A stretch of 20,579 nt of DNA, taken from UBA1740 sp045587025. Lineage in GTDB: Bacteria > Bacillota > Clostridia > Oscillospirales > CAG-272. This document shows positions 6,399 to 15,372 of the stretch, piece by piece. The stretch is taken from assembly GCA_045587025.1 (NCBI GenBank), contig JAZNBK010000012.1, forward strand, positions 1-20,579. Reading direction: 5' to 3'. The notes beneath the pieces were generated by a model, which did not search any database, was not told the origin of the DNA, and was given only the letters and a program-made list of their open reading frames with translations. A program made the position numbers and the translations under genes. The stretch's first letter is position 1. Every line of letters begins with the position of its first letter.

Positions 6399-9300
6399 TT
6401 ACGGTTGCTCAACGGGGAAGCCGAGCACCTGCGCGTTGCATCTTCCGTCATGCCAGATATTTATCGTATATTTATAACCGACGAGGGGTGTAAATACGCC
6501 GTCACTCGTATGTAGTCCGACAAACGTGATTTCATCAGGACAGGAAAATTCAAGAGGAGCATACGAGGGAGCTAAGGAAAGAGAAGCAGAAAAGCCGTAA
6601 GAAATATTCTCTGGAAGCAGGAAGCCGAATTCCGCCCCGTCCGAAGAATTTTGAATATAAGACGAAGCAAAATATGAGTTCTTGCTCTCAAGGATCGTAT
6701 CCGACGTTTCGCTTATATCAATAAGCAGACCTCTTTCGTTTCTTTTCTTAGGGGCGTTTGAGGCGATAGTATAATGCAAATTCTCTCCTGCGCCACCTCT
6801 TATAATATCGATAGTTCCTTTGCTTCTGCTAATACTGAAAAAGTCACAAACGGGAGCGATACCGTCTGTCTCGGCAGACGCAATAGTAGATTCTCGGCAG
6901 CCCACGTAGGTAACGTTATCCTCCACGCATTTTGCGTCTCTGTCGTAAGAGGTGGATATTGAAGCGAGAACCTTTCCCCCTCTGCCGTAGAAGCACGCTT
7001 CAAGATTTGTCGAAAAATCGCCAGATTCGTTTAAGCGTAGTGCGTCAGATGCAAGAAAAGCGTTCAGTATTTTTGTGACGGCCAGTCCGTTATTTTCGGT
7101 ATAGCTTTCACAAAATTCTTTTTCAGACAGATTACGGAGCGGCGCGCACTGCACGGTTATAACAGCCCAGTCTGACGGATTGATTTTATCCGAAAAGTCG
7201 AGCGCCTGCTCGGAGATGAATTTTAGCTGCGCATCGCATACGGCTCGCGTATCAATGCTTGAATACTTCTTTGCAACCAGCTCTTCCGAAAGAGTGGTTA
7301 TCAGGTTGTTATTGTCGGTGTAGGCGGAGCCCTGCGGGAGAGATACGTCAAGCTCGACGAGATCACTCGTGTTTATAAATAGTATTCTCACGCAGGCGTC
7401 GTCAATATCGGTGTAAAAATAAGCTTTTTCGGGATTTTGAACGTCTCGAACTACACGGACGTTTTTCGCTTGGTCTCCGAGCGCCATATGATATATTTTC
7501 GGAGGAATATAGCTATCGCTCGGAAGAATGGTTTTTCCGTCGGGCAGCGTGCCTATACCTCTATCCTTTGCTCCAAGGTCTCCGTCACCCATCGTATATA
7601 GGAAGGGGACCTCGCTTTCCTTTTGTGATATTGCTCGCAGCGTGGCAGGGTCGTTTCCTATTCCGCAAGCGCCCAAAAACGATAAGGAAATATTTTTGGC
7701 GACGTTTCTGTATATCGCCATCGCCTTTTTCGTGTTATCGTTATCCGATAAGAAGCATAAACCGAAGCGGAAGCTGTCCGGCTCCGACACCTCGGAGAGC
7801 GCGTCTGATATTGCGCTCGCTCTGATTAATATATCCTCGTCATCGCTTGTAGTGTACGTGACGATTTTGCTTTCCATTTCCTCTGACGTATACATGACTC
7901 CGAAGAGCTTGTTATCTACGAAGAACGGGCAGTCCATCCATGCGGAAAATTCATTTTCTCCTCTTTTGAAGGTAGCAATAGGTAGATAATGCTCGCTTGG
8001 AAGCGCGCTGTCTGCGCCTTGAACCGAAAACAAGGGGGCAAGATTTGAGCATACGTTCGGCGTATATGATTTTATTGCTTCACAATTGATACATACTTTT
8101 CCCGTGTTGCTTTCAAAACCGTCTTTGTCGAGCGTTACCGTCGGGGCTATACTTATCTCCAGCGGTTTTCCCGCTTCAAAGCGATAAAAATTACCGTCAA
8201 GCAGAAAGCCACCCTCGCTATCCGAGCCGTCGGGGTTGAAAATCAGCTTGTTATTTACCGTATCAAACTTTGGATAGGATGCGTTTCCGCCAAACATCCA
8301 TTGCAGACGATGCGTTTTTTTATCCACGTATTCCTTTATCACGCTGTTTTTTACGGGCATTTCGCTTTTGCTATCCATTTTGTTGTCTATTCTAAGACGA
8401 AAATCGTAAAAAGGCACGTATTCGCTCGCCTCGATATCTGACACTATTATATGACGAGAGGTGGTATCGAAGGTCTCTCTTGGGAATGAGATACGGATAT
8501 ACATTGCGTCTTTATGTGTAGAGTGGTCCACCTTTACCTTGCAGTCCATGCCGCTCAGGTCGCAGACGGCAGAGGTTCGAAGCGGCGACTTATCTAAATC
8601 GTACAGGCACATTCCTACCGGATTGAAGGGACGCTTGTCTATTCCTTTCGAGCAACAAGAGCAGTATAGGTACGAGGACGTGGTGATGTCCATATAGTCG
8701 GTGGTTATGTACGAGTCGTTCGGAATAATCGTACTGCTTGAATCTATATATCCCGCCGTAACTGCAGAGGCGTCAAAAAGATTTACAAAGCCGGTGCAGT
8801 CACGGGCAAACTGATCGAGTGACTGAAAAATGCAAGAGTCGATATACGCCTTCACGGCTCTGCTTTCCACCGGAAGCGCCTCGAACTTGCTTACCCTCGG
8901 CGTCGTTTGAAGCGTGTCGAGATACTTTCCGCCGACAGACCAATTTAAGCCGTTATAGTAGCACCAATATCCGAAGCTCGAGCTGTTCGGATCGCAGATG
9001 AGGTATAGTCTGGCTTTGCTCACCGTGCTATCGGAGGCGAGATCCTCCAAGCTTCCGTTATACGTATAGGGAGAGCCGTTATAGGACGCGACCGATCTCG
9101 CCATGAGCTCGAAAAGATCGTTTTGGTCTGCCTTGGTTCTTTCAAGGCGCGTAAAATAATCCTTGGTTGCCACGTTCTCGCTCAGCTCCTCAATATATGC
9201 GGAGAGGGAGGCGAGATAATTTTCGAGCGTTCCCGTGCTCCAAAGCTCCCAGCCGACGCCGTTCCAGACGTAGCTGTTAAAAACGGTGAGCGACGAGTTC

Positions 9301-9767
9301 GAGGGCATGAGATAAATCGCTTCCTCATGCCCGAGATACGGCTCGTTCGGAAGCTTGTAAACGCCGTCCTGCTTTTTCACCTTTATAAATTCTACAGCTC
9401 GCTCGGGAAATGCGAAGCTCATCATTTTGGTCACGAAATCAAGGAGATTATATTCGTCGGTCAGCTTTATTTTTGAAGCCAACGTTCCGTTTTCAACACT
9501 CTCAAAGAAATCTTTAAGAGTAGGAACGTCCTCAATTCCCGTCCTCATTTCCGACGCAATGCTTGCCTCAGTGTTTTGGCTGTATATGGTGTCTATCAAA
9601 GAGTTAAGACGCTCCTTTAAGAGCTGAGCGGTTTTGTCAAAGGATGCCTTCAGCTCCTCCGCCGACATACCCTCTTTTCCGTAATTTGAATAACGGTTAG
9701 GGCGAATCGGCAACGAAGAAACGCTGATTTTTTCAAATTCTGTGTTGCTTATCTTGTTTATTTTCAT
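6399..9767 (-). CDS. Large tail fibre with degenerate phosphoesterase-like domain
   Basis: 1122 aa, the longest protein here. Residues 14-61 form a tail-docking module shared with the 394-aa fibre (LPIRPNRYSNYG...ELKASFD...RLNSLIDTI). Residues about 320-465 (FVNLFDASAVTAGYID...YIRISFP...IVSDIEAS) resemble the NLFN jelly-roll module of Firmicutes phage fibres. Residues about 660-1002 follow the order of calcineurin-like phosphoesterases found in phage fibres, but most metal ligands are changed: DxH becomes D675-N-D677, GNHD becomes G764-D-Q-A, SH becomes Q873-C874 and GHxH becomes G928-R-G-G. G727-D728 is kept. The C-terminal 115 residues are beta-rich. It is likely a binding protein rather than an enzyme. 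ATGA overlap with the hub gene. Confidence 0.8.
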   Translation of the reverse strand: MKINKISNTEFEKISVSSLPIRPNRYSNYGKEGMSAEELKASFDKTAQLLKERLNSLIDTIYSQNTEASIASEMRTGIEDVPTLKDFFESVENGTLASKIKLTDEYNLLDFVTKMMSFAFPERAVEFIKVKKQDGVYKLPNEPYLGHEEAIYLMPSNSSLTVFNSYVWNGVGWELWSTGTLENYLASLSAYIEELSENVATKDYFTRLERTKADQNDLFELMARSVASYNGSPYTYNGSLEDLASDSTVSKARLYLICDPNSSSFGYWCYYNGLNWSVGGKYLDTLQTTPRVSKFEALPVESRAVKAYIDSCIFQSLDQFARDCTGFVNLFDASAVTAGYIDSSSTIIPNDSYITTDYMDITTSSYLYCSCCSKGIDKRPFNPVGMCLYDLDKSPLRTSAVCDLSGMDCKVKVDHSTHKDAMYIRISFPRETFDTTSRHIIVSDIEASEYVPFYDFRLRIDNKMDSKSEMPVKNSVIKEYVDKKTHRLQWMFGGNASYPKFDTVNNKLIFNPDGSDSEGGFLLDGNFYRFEAGKPLEISIAPTVTLDKDGFESNTGKVCINCEAIKSYTPNVCSNLAPLFSVQGADSALPSEHYLPIATFKRGENEFSAWMDCPFFVDNKLFGVMYTSEEMESKIVTYTTSDDEDILIRASAISDALSEVSEPDSFRFGLCFLSDNDNTKKAMAIYRNVAKNISLSFLGACGIGNDPATLRAISQKESEVPFLYTMGDGDLGAKDRGIGTLPDGKTILPSDSYIPPKIYHMALGDQAKNVRVVRDVQNPEKAYFYTDIDDACVRILFINTSDLVELDVSLPQGSAYTDNNNLITTLSEELVAKKYSSIDTRAVCDAQLKFISEQALDFSDKINPSDWAVITVQCAPLRNLSEKEFCESYTENNGLAVTKILNAFLASDALRLNESGDFSTNLEACFYGRGGKVLASISTSYDRDAKCVEDNVTYVGCRESTIASAETDGIAPVCDFFSISRSKGTIDIIRGGAGENLHYTIASNAPKKRNERGLLIDISETSDTILESKNSYFASSYIQNSSDGAEFGFLLPENISYGFSASLSLAPSYAPLEFSCPDEITFVGLHTSDGVFTPLVGYKYTINIWHDGRCNAQVLGFPVEQP

Positions 9768-12550
9768 TCCTTTATCCTTCCTGCGACCTTGTATCGATAT
9801 GACATATCAAAAACTCCGAAGGGCCGCTTATATTCATCAGAGAAAACGTGATATTGCTTTTCTACCCAGCGCTTTTCCTTTTCTGCCAACGGCAGTATTA
9901 TTCGCTGCGAGGTGTTGAAGGAGAAGTTGTCGAACTCGATATCGTCAAAGGCAAAAACCGTGCTTTGCGCCTCTGCGACGTCTCTCCAGCCGTTTCTTTC
10001 GGTATGGACGCCTATTTTCACCCTTCCGCTTCCAAAGCTTTTCAGATGTATACAGAGAGAGCGCTTGACCGTTGTTTTGGCGAGATGGGGAATACCGCAG
10101 TTGTCCGCTAAGGTGGTAAAGCCGGAGATATAGCGTCTGTTGTCAAAGCTATAGTATCTGCTGTCTATGTTTCCGTATTCGTCGCGCTTGTCCGTGTTAA
10201 AGCAGCATACGTCTCCGCTTTCGGTACCGAAAAGGAGCAGATCGTTTGCGTTGCACAGCGCGCTTACAGGTCGAAAAACTCCGCCCGTCATTTCTCCGTC
10301 ACAGTCGCATAAATAGCAGTGATAAACGCCGTCCTCGTCTCTTTCTGCAATATAATAGAGCATAGTATCCGTTTGCTCATATCCGTTGTCGTTGTCGCGG
10401 AAGGCGTAGCTGCTTAATACCTCTCTGTCGTTCGGCTCGCCCTCCTCTTTTTCTTCTATGCTTATATATCTGTCTTCGTAAAGAACCGAAAGCTTTTCAA
10501 ATTCGCTCGGCAAGGGGCAAAAACGGAATTTTTTATACTGCCCCTCATACGTTCCGATGCCGGAAAGCCGATACCATTCGTATTGGGAGTCTCCGCTTTT
10601 ATGGCGGAAGGTTTGTCTGCTGTCGGCAAGGAAGATATCGCCCTCAAGAGCGATTACCAGATAACCGAGCCAACGGCAGAGCAGAGCGTCCTTGATTTTG
10701 CCTCTGAGAAGTGCGAGGTCTATATTAGACGAGCGATGCTCGATAGTAAGCTCGGAATTGAAGCTTTTTCTCGTTACGGCGTCAAGCCCTCTGTCTGAAA
10801 TAAATACGGTGTCGTCGTAAAAGTTACAGCTTTCCCCCATAGCGCCCAGCCCGTTTATTGCTTCGACGCAGGGGTAGATACGAGGAACCACGTCATATCC
10901 GCTGTCACTGCCGTAATGAATATAGATGCCGCCCTTCTCGCTATCCTGCTTGAATATAATAAGGTTTTCGCCGGAGGGCAGAAGCGATACGACGGCAGAA
11001 TCCGACCTTCCCACCGAAAAGTAGTTCAGCGCCCCTATATATTCGGGTAGCTCTATGCCGTCTTTCGTTTTTGCCGTGTAGAATACCGTCGACGGAAATT
11101 TCGGGTTTCCCGCAAAAAATATCTTTCCGTCAAAGATGGCAGAGACGGTACATTCCGAGATTATCTGATACGATAAGCCGTTATAATCGGGGCGTGTCTG
11201 CGATATCGGCTTGTAATCACTCGCATTAGGCAGAGCGCCGTATTTGCCTCGTCCTGAAATTATGAGCTCTTTTGAAAATATCAGATTTACGTCGGTCGTT
11301 TCGAGGACGACGGCGCTTATGTATCCATCCTCGGACAAAAGCTCGTATCTGACGTCGCCGTTGACTTGGGAAATTTCCTCGCCGTCCAGCTTCACCGACA
11401 AAACCTCTTGACAGAGCTCGTTTATTTGAAATATGAATTTTCCGCTTCGGTCGTAATATCCGTAAGAAACCGTAGCAGAAGGGAGAGGAGGATTTCTATC
11501 CTCCTTAACAACGTCGCCCCATTGCTCCTGAGTTCCGGTATAAAAGACGTTGGTAAGTGCAGTTTCATAAAAGCAGAAAATCGGGATTTTCGTTATTCCG
11601 TATCCTATAGTGACGCTTTTTAATGAGGAGCAGTGCATAAATATTCCGTTGCCGAGCGTTTCTACGCTGTTCGGCAGATGCGCATGCGTAAGAGAGGCGC
11701 AGGAATAGAATGCGCCGTATCCGATTTTTTTAACGCCCTCGTCTATTTTTACGCGTCTTATTTCAGAAAAACCACGAAACGCATAAGGCGCAATTTCCTC
11801 TATCAGATAGCTTCTTCCGTTTATCTCGGCGTAGGAAGGAATGTAAAGTTCTGTTTGCGTTCCGTTCGCTCCTTCAACACGGCAGGTGTCAGGCCCCGTT
11901 ATGCTGTAAATAAGCCCCTCTGTTTCTCTTATGTGCTTTACAAATCCGTCGGTGTTGTTAGGAAGATGGCAAACGCACCTGAACTCGTCCGTCATCAGAT
12001 TCCTCTGCTCATATTGCTTGAAATCGCTGTAGGTCGTCGGAATATACGCTATATCCTTAACGTATCTAAGCTTATCTCCGTCAAGACAAAAATAATTTTT
12101 GCCGTCTAAAATGAATAGCCGTCCGTCATATTCAAAGGCGGTGCTTTTTTTGTTCTGAAGCGGACTGTCGTTTGAGAGCTCGACACCGCTTTCTGTGTAG
12201 ATTAACGGGATAAGCGAAAGAGAAGTCGCATAGTCCCGTTCGTCGATAGGAAACCTGAAAAGGCGCTTGCCCGCATGGACGGCGACAAACTCTCTGTCCT
12301 CCCCCTTCGGCGAGTAAAAGAAAAGTGAATTTATTCGCGAATTACCGTCGTACGACGGAATGGAAAAGATTTTTCTGTACCCCGGTACAGTTTCTATCGA
12401 GGCGCCGTCGTTTCCGTAATAATCACGGTACATATTGTCCATAGAGGAGAGACGCATCTCTCCTATATCGCTCGGATCCTCCGATAGATTTAAGCCGAGA
12501 AAGGTCCTGTAATATCGGCTATGCTCGCTGCCCTTTTGTATTTTTGACAT
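9764..12550 (-). CDS. Tail hub/nozzle-like protein with inserted BspA LRR
   Basis: 928 aa. The N-terminus (YYRTFLGLNLSEDP, VETVPGYRKI-like, VAVHAGKRLFRFP, LDGKNYFCLDG, AYIPTTYSDF) and the later IFDGKIFFAGNP, NYFSVG and VFISDRGLDAVTRKSF match, from memory, the beta-propeller tail nozzle/stabilisation proteins of podoviruses (P22 gp10-like). This protein forms the tail core beneath the portal. Residues about 214-363 are not part of that fold: they are BspA-type LRRs (IEEIAPYAF, VKKIGYGAFYSCASL, VETLGNGIFMHCSSL) ending in FYTGTQEQWGD. I chose ATG 12550, where the upstream stop forms TGATG; a GTG at 12562 directly abuts the GGAGG and is less likely. Confidence 0.8.
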   Translation of the reverse strand: MSKIQKGSEHSRYYRTFLGLNLSEDPSDIGEMRLSSMDNMYRDYYGNDGASIETVPGYRKIFSIPSYDGNSRINSLFFYSPKGEDREFVAVHAGKRLFRFPIDERDYATSLSLIPLIYTESGVELSNDSPLQNKKSTAFEYDGRLFILDGKNYFCLDGDKLRYVKDIAYIPTTYSDFKQYEQRNLMTDEFRCVCHLPNNTDGFVKHIRETEGLIYSITGPDTCRVEGANGTQTELYIPSYAEINGRSYLIEEIAPYAFRGFSEIRRVKIDEGVKKIGYGAFYSCASLTHAHLPNSVETLGNGIFMHCSSLKSVTIGYGITKIPIFCFYETALTNVFYTGTQEQWGDVVKEDRNPPLPSATVSYGYYDRSGKFIFQINELCQEVLSVKLDGEEISQVNGDVRYELLSEDGYISAVVLETTDVNLIFSKELIISGRGKYGALPNASDYKPISQTRPDYNGLSYQIISECTVSAIFDGKIFFAGNPKFPSTVFYTAKTKDGIELPEYIGALNYFSVGRSDSAVVSLLPSGENLIIFKQDSEKGGIYIHYGSDSGYDVVPRIYPCVEAINGLGAMGESCNFYDDTVFISDRGLDAVTRKSFNSELTIEHRSSNIDLALLRGKIKDALLCRWLGYLVIALEGDIFLADSRQTFRHKSGDSQYEWYRLSGIGTYEGQYKKFRFCPLPSEFEKLSVLYEDRYISIEEKEEGEPNDREVLSSYAFRDNDNGYEQTDTMLYYIAERDEDGVYHCYLCDCDGEMTGGVFRPVSALCNANDLLLFGTESGDVCCFNTDKRDEYGNIDSRYYSFDNRRYISGFTTLADNCGIPHLAKTTVKRSLCIHLKSFGSGRVKIGVHTERNGWRDVAEAQSTVFAFDDIEFDNFSFNTSQRIILPLAEKEKRWVEKQYHVFSDEYKRPFGVFDMSYRYKVAGRIKE

Positions 12551-13149
12551 CAGCCGTCCCACCCTCCGTCAAGAAAATAGGGAGCCGAGTGAGAGCTTGT
12601 ATTCCCGCTGAAATTCGTTATCTGCGCCGCCTCGGAATAGAAAAGCTTTCGGTAAAGCTCCGCCTTTTCCTCCTCGTCGTCGAGCCAAACGTATGAAGCG
12701 ACGAGCAGCGGAAGAATAAGGCAAATATCCTCGTCGAGATCTATCTCCTCGCCTTCGTCGTCTTCGCTTATAAGGCGAACCTTTTTGTAGTAATGAATAC
12801 GGTATTTCGCATTTTCATTCGTCTTGAAAAGCAGGCCCGACGCGCCTTCGCGTAGGTAATCCTTTCCCTCCGTCAGAAATTTTCCGTCACTCATAACGGG
12901 CGAGGGACAGAGGCACAGGAAGTCGTCGTTTTCTATTTTGTATAGAGTATATCCTATACCGTTTATAACCGTGTCACACTCGACGCCTTCGACAAAGGAG
13001 TGTTCGATTTCAATCCAGGCGTCCTTCGGACGAATACGGTTTGCCGAATAAATTGCTCGGTTGGCAGAAGAAATAAAACGGCTCGAACTGTCGAGAGTAT
13101 CTTCAAACCCGAGTCCGGCCGTTGCAATTTGCAGTTCTTTTATTGTCAT
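12550..13149 (-). CDS. Head-tail connector/adaptor-like protein
   Basis: 199 aa. The start is ATG 13149, with GAAAGGA about 8 nt upstream; the frame is open further upstream but that part overlaps structured non-coding DNA. The N-terminal helix (MTIKELQIATAGLGFED) and SANRAIYSANRIRP are followed by a beta region (about 45-140) carrying an acidic loop (DDEGEEIDLDED). A closing helix pair follows (LPLLVASYVWLDDEEEKAELYRKLFYSEA). Size, helix pattern and location between the major capsid and the tail nozzle fit a gp4/gp11-type podovirus adaptor that joins portal to tail. The assignment rests mainly on gene order. Confidence 0.65.
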   Translation of the reverse strand: MTIKELQIATAGLGFEDTLDSSSRFISSANRAIYSANRIRPKDAWIEIEHSFVEGVECDTVINGIGYTLYKIENDDFLCLCPSPVMSDGKFLTEGKDYLREGASGLLFKTNENAKYRIHYYKKVRLISEDDEGEEIDLDEDICLILPLLVASYVWLDDEEEKAELYRKLFYSEAAQITNFSGNTSSHSAPYFLDGGWDG

Positions 13150-13325
13150 AAATTTTTCCTTTCGGGTTGCGTGCGCTCCCTGAGGGGCTGTCCTCTTTTT
13201 TGAGGGCAAACCCCAATGCCCGCAAAGCAGAATTTGAACGATTGGCTCGTTATGCCTTGTGTTTAATATGTACACTTTTATTTACATTATGATTTGCTGA
13301 CATTTTTATAGGAGAGCGTCACGTT
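13150..13325 (-). promoter_or_regulatory. Structured gap before the connector gene
   Basis: A 176-bp gap, the largest inside the module. It contains a small hairpin GGGCA/TGCCC (13204-13221), a second overlapping one CCTC-T6-GAGG (13192-13205) and CCC-TGA-GGG (13178-13186). At 13270-13280 stands GTACACTTTTA, nearly the same as the arm of the inverted repeat at 15563-15572. No convincing sigma-A promoter is seen. It could hold a transcription-attenuation or mRNA-processing site that lets head and tail genes be expressed at different levels. Confidence 0.4.
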
Positions 13326-14387
13326 TTAAAGCTTTGTAGCTCCTGTGACGGCGCTTGCTGAATCTACGGCGAGGAGAATGTGCTTGTAAGAGCCGAAGCC
13401 CACGCCAAAACGGCATCTGCCGTTCCAGATATAGTTTCCGGTGTGGTTGTCCACCCAGTTGCTGATAGTAAGAGGAACACGGTTGAAGAACATATTGCCG
13501 CAGAGGTTTTTGTTCGCCTCTCCCGACATTATCATAACGCGGTCGTCGCTTGTCTGCCAATGAGGCATAATGACGATGTTCCAGTTTCCGTACTGGAGGT
13601 TTATGTCGTTATAGCCGTTGCCGAGAGCGCCCTCTGAGCCGCATACCTTCTTCGCTATTGCTTCCGCAAGAGGTCTGTTGCCGGGGAGAATGAGCGTGTC
13701 GGCAGTGTATCCGAGCACGTCGCCGTTCTCGTCCTTCATATTGCGTATTTTTGAGGAAAGCTCCGAGAGCGCTTCCTCAAAGGCACCCGTGCTTGCCTTT
13801 CTTGCGTCTGCCGCGCCTGAGGCGAAGATATCTCCGTAGAAATAATTCGACTGCGTGCCGTTCGCTTTCTTGCCGCCCCACTTGTGTGCGGAGGAGAAGA
13901 GAGAAAGGCCGTCGGGTGCGGTAAGGTCGAGCGTCGCCTTTGCGAAGCTTCCGCTTGCGCTCGTGCCGTTTGCGAGAGCGTATTCGCAGATTTTATGCAT
14001 AGTTTTGTAGTAGGCGCGTGTAAAGTTTTCCGCTCTGCGCTTTGCGTCTGCGGCGACGCCGTAATTTGAGTCCTCCATCATCTGCGCGGTGATGGTAAAT
14101 TCCTTCATAAACTGAATATGCTCCATAAACTTTTTGTAGGTTTCCTGCATATCGTCGTTCTCCGCGCCTGCGCCCTCCTCGGTTGCGGAGAAAATGTCGA
14201 ACTCGTTTTGTCCTACGATAGTTTCGCCGAATTTGTTTGACTTTTCAACGTTAAAAAGCCAGTCGCAGATACCGCCCTTCTTCGTCTGAAGGTCGCTTTC
14301 GTGCTCGATAACCATTTTGAGCGGAGTTTCCAACTTGCCTATCTGAGCGTTGTTAAGTCCGCTGCTTTTAGAATATACGATTGCCAT
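13326..14387 (-). CDS. Major capsid protein (HK97/Mu gpT-like)
   Basis: 353 aa, usual length for a phage major head protein. It has an N-terminal arm, a long charged helix region (about 80-130, ENDDMQETYKKFMEHIQFMKEFTITAQMMED), an RRAENFTRAYYKTMHKICEYALANGT spine-like helix and a beta-rich C-terminal half (GYTADTLILPGNRPLAEAIAKKV, WNIVIMPHW, VGFGSYKHILLAVD). The order matches Mu-like prophage major head subunits of the HK97 fold. Its place, directly after a scaffold and a decoration-like gene and preceding the connector, agrees. It has an AAAGGA ribosome binding site before the ATG. No protease or delta-domain is apparent. Confidence 0.85.
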   Translation of the reverse strand: MAIVYSKSSGLNNAQIGKLETPLKMVIEHESDLQTKKGGICDWLFNVEKSNKFGETIVGQNEFDIFSATEEGAGAENDDMQETYKKFMEHIQFMKEFTITAQMMEDSNYGVAADAKRRAENFTRAYYKTMHKICEYALANGTSASGSFAKATLDLTAPDGLSLFSSAHKWGGKKANGTQSNYFYGDIFASGAADARKASTGAFEEALSELSSKIRNMKDENGDVLGYTADTLILPGNRPLAEAIAKKVCGSEGALGNGYNDINLQYGNWNIVIMPHWQTSDDRVMIMSGEANKNLCGNMFFNRVPLTISNWVDNHTGNYIWNGRCRFGVGFGSYKHILLAVDSASAVTGATKL

Positions 14388-14409
14388 TATTGTTTGTCCT
14401 TTCTTTTAT

Positions 14410-14814
14410 TTACTGAAAACGAACGAGAATTTTGTCGTTTGCTTGCGATGCGCCCATAAGGTCAAATACCGTAGCGACGCCACTCGCGGTGGTCGCCGTT
14501 ACCGACTGCGCGTCGGTGTGCAGAGTAACCTTGCTGCCTATAGTGAGAGCGCTCGGGGCGGCAGATATCGGGACCTCAAAAATCATATCGGGCGAAATCG
14601 GCTCGACGTAAATCGAACGGTTATCGCTTGCAGGCGCAGAATAGTCCTCGCAGCAGATGCAGTCCGGCTTTGAGGTGGCGCCGCATTTTGTTACTTTACC
14701 TGCGTTTAGGGTGAGCGCCTCTCCGTATGAATAGCTCTCCTGCGCGGTCGTAGGGAGCTTCACGGGTTCGCCCTGATTTATTCTTCCGTTTAAAATTTTT
14801 ACAAGTTTGAACAT
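14410..14814 (-). CDS. Capsid decoration/head-fibre-like protein
   Basis: 134 aa and mainly beta: MFKLVKILNGRINQGEPVKL, ALTLNAGKVTKC, YVEPISPDMIFEVPIS, SKVTLHTDAQSV and a short end ILVRFQ. Proteins of this size and beta pattern (DUF2190-like or decoration fold) commonly precede the major capsid gene in Firmicutes phages and stabilise the shell. Four cysteines cluster at about 44-55 (CGATSKPDCICC), which is unusual and could bind a metal or form disulfides. An AGAAAGGAAA ribosome binding site precedes the ATG. The function is inferred from position and composition. Confidence 0.65.
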   Translation of the reverse strand: MFKLVKILNGRINQGEPVKLPTTAQESYSYGEALTLNAGKVTKCGATSKPDCICCEDYSAPASDNRSIYVEPISPDMIFEVPISAAPSALTIGSKVTLHTDAQSVTATTASGVATVFDLMGASQANDKILVRFQ

Positions 14815-14829
14815 TTTATGTTTCCTTTC

Positions 14830-15342
14830 TTAAAGCATAACTTTTTTATAGAGCTTCTCAATTTCCCTGTCCGACAGGTTCGAGAAAATTTCTCTTGCAG
14901 AACGCAGCTCGTCTGCAGACATAGAAATTCCCGAAGGCGCGCTCGCTGTCGGAACGGCGCTTCGCAGGTGAGATTTTTCGTTATAGCGCGCCGTCTTTTC
15001 TGCAACAGAGGTCAGAAGTCGGGTAAAGTTAGTCGCCATCAGCGCTTCCTCTACCGACAGCCCCGAATCACGAAGCTCGCCGAAGCGAGAGGCGTTGTCG
15101 AGCTGACGGATATCGGAAATGTCCGAAAGGTTTGGAAAAAGCCGCTTGATTTCAGAGAGATCCTCCTTTGCTATTTGGGCATAGTCCGGTGACTCAATAT
15201 CGCTCTGTTCGTTTGGCTCTTCCTTTTCGTCTTCATTCTCTGCTTCTTTTGAAAGCTCCTCGTTTGTTACCTCGCCGTCCTCTGCAAGAGAAAGCTCGTC
15301 TGTTGGCAGAGACGCGGGGGTTTCATTGTAATTTTCCTGCAT
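14830..15342 (-). CDS. Capsid scaffold-like protein
   Basis: 170 aa. The first ~55 residues are strongly acidic and low-complexity (EELSKEAENEDEKEEPNEQSD). The rest is helical, with EIKRLFPNLSDISDIRQLDNASRFGELRDSGL and a C-terminal DREIEKLYKKVML basic end. An acidic N-terminus, helical body and basic tail are the usual layout of phage internal scaffolds, which guide capsid assembly and then leave. It lies directly upstream of the decoration and capsid genes. An AAGAAAGGAAAA ribosome binding site precedes the ATG. Confidence 0.75.
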   Translation of the reverse strand: MQENYNETPASLPTDELSLAEDGEVTNEELSKEAENEDEKEEPNEQSDIESPDYAQIAKEDLSEIKRLFPNLSDISDIRQLDNASRFGELRDSGLSVEEALMATNFTRLLTSVAEKTARYNEKSHLRSAVPTASAPSGISMSADELRSAREIFSNLSDREIEKLYKKVML

Positions 15343-15372
15343 TCTTTGATTTTCCTTTCTTTTGCTCGAAAA

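Noticed and set aside
3530..9767. Diversity-generating retroelement targeting a fibre gene
   Set aside because: No reverse transcriptase or template repeat is seen in the window, and fibre C-termini do not look like a C-type lectin variable region.
13150..13275. N-terminal extension of the connector gene
   Set aside because: The extension covers hairpin-rich DNA; the ATG at 13149 has a proper GAAAGGA site.
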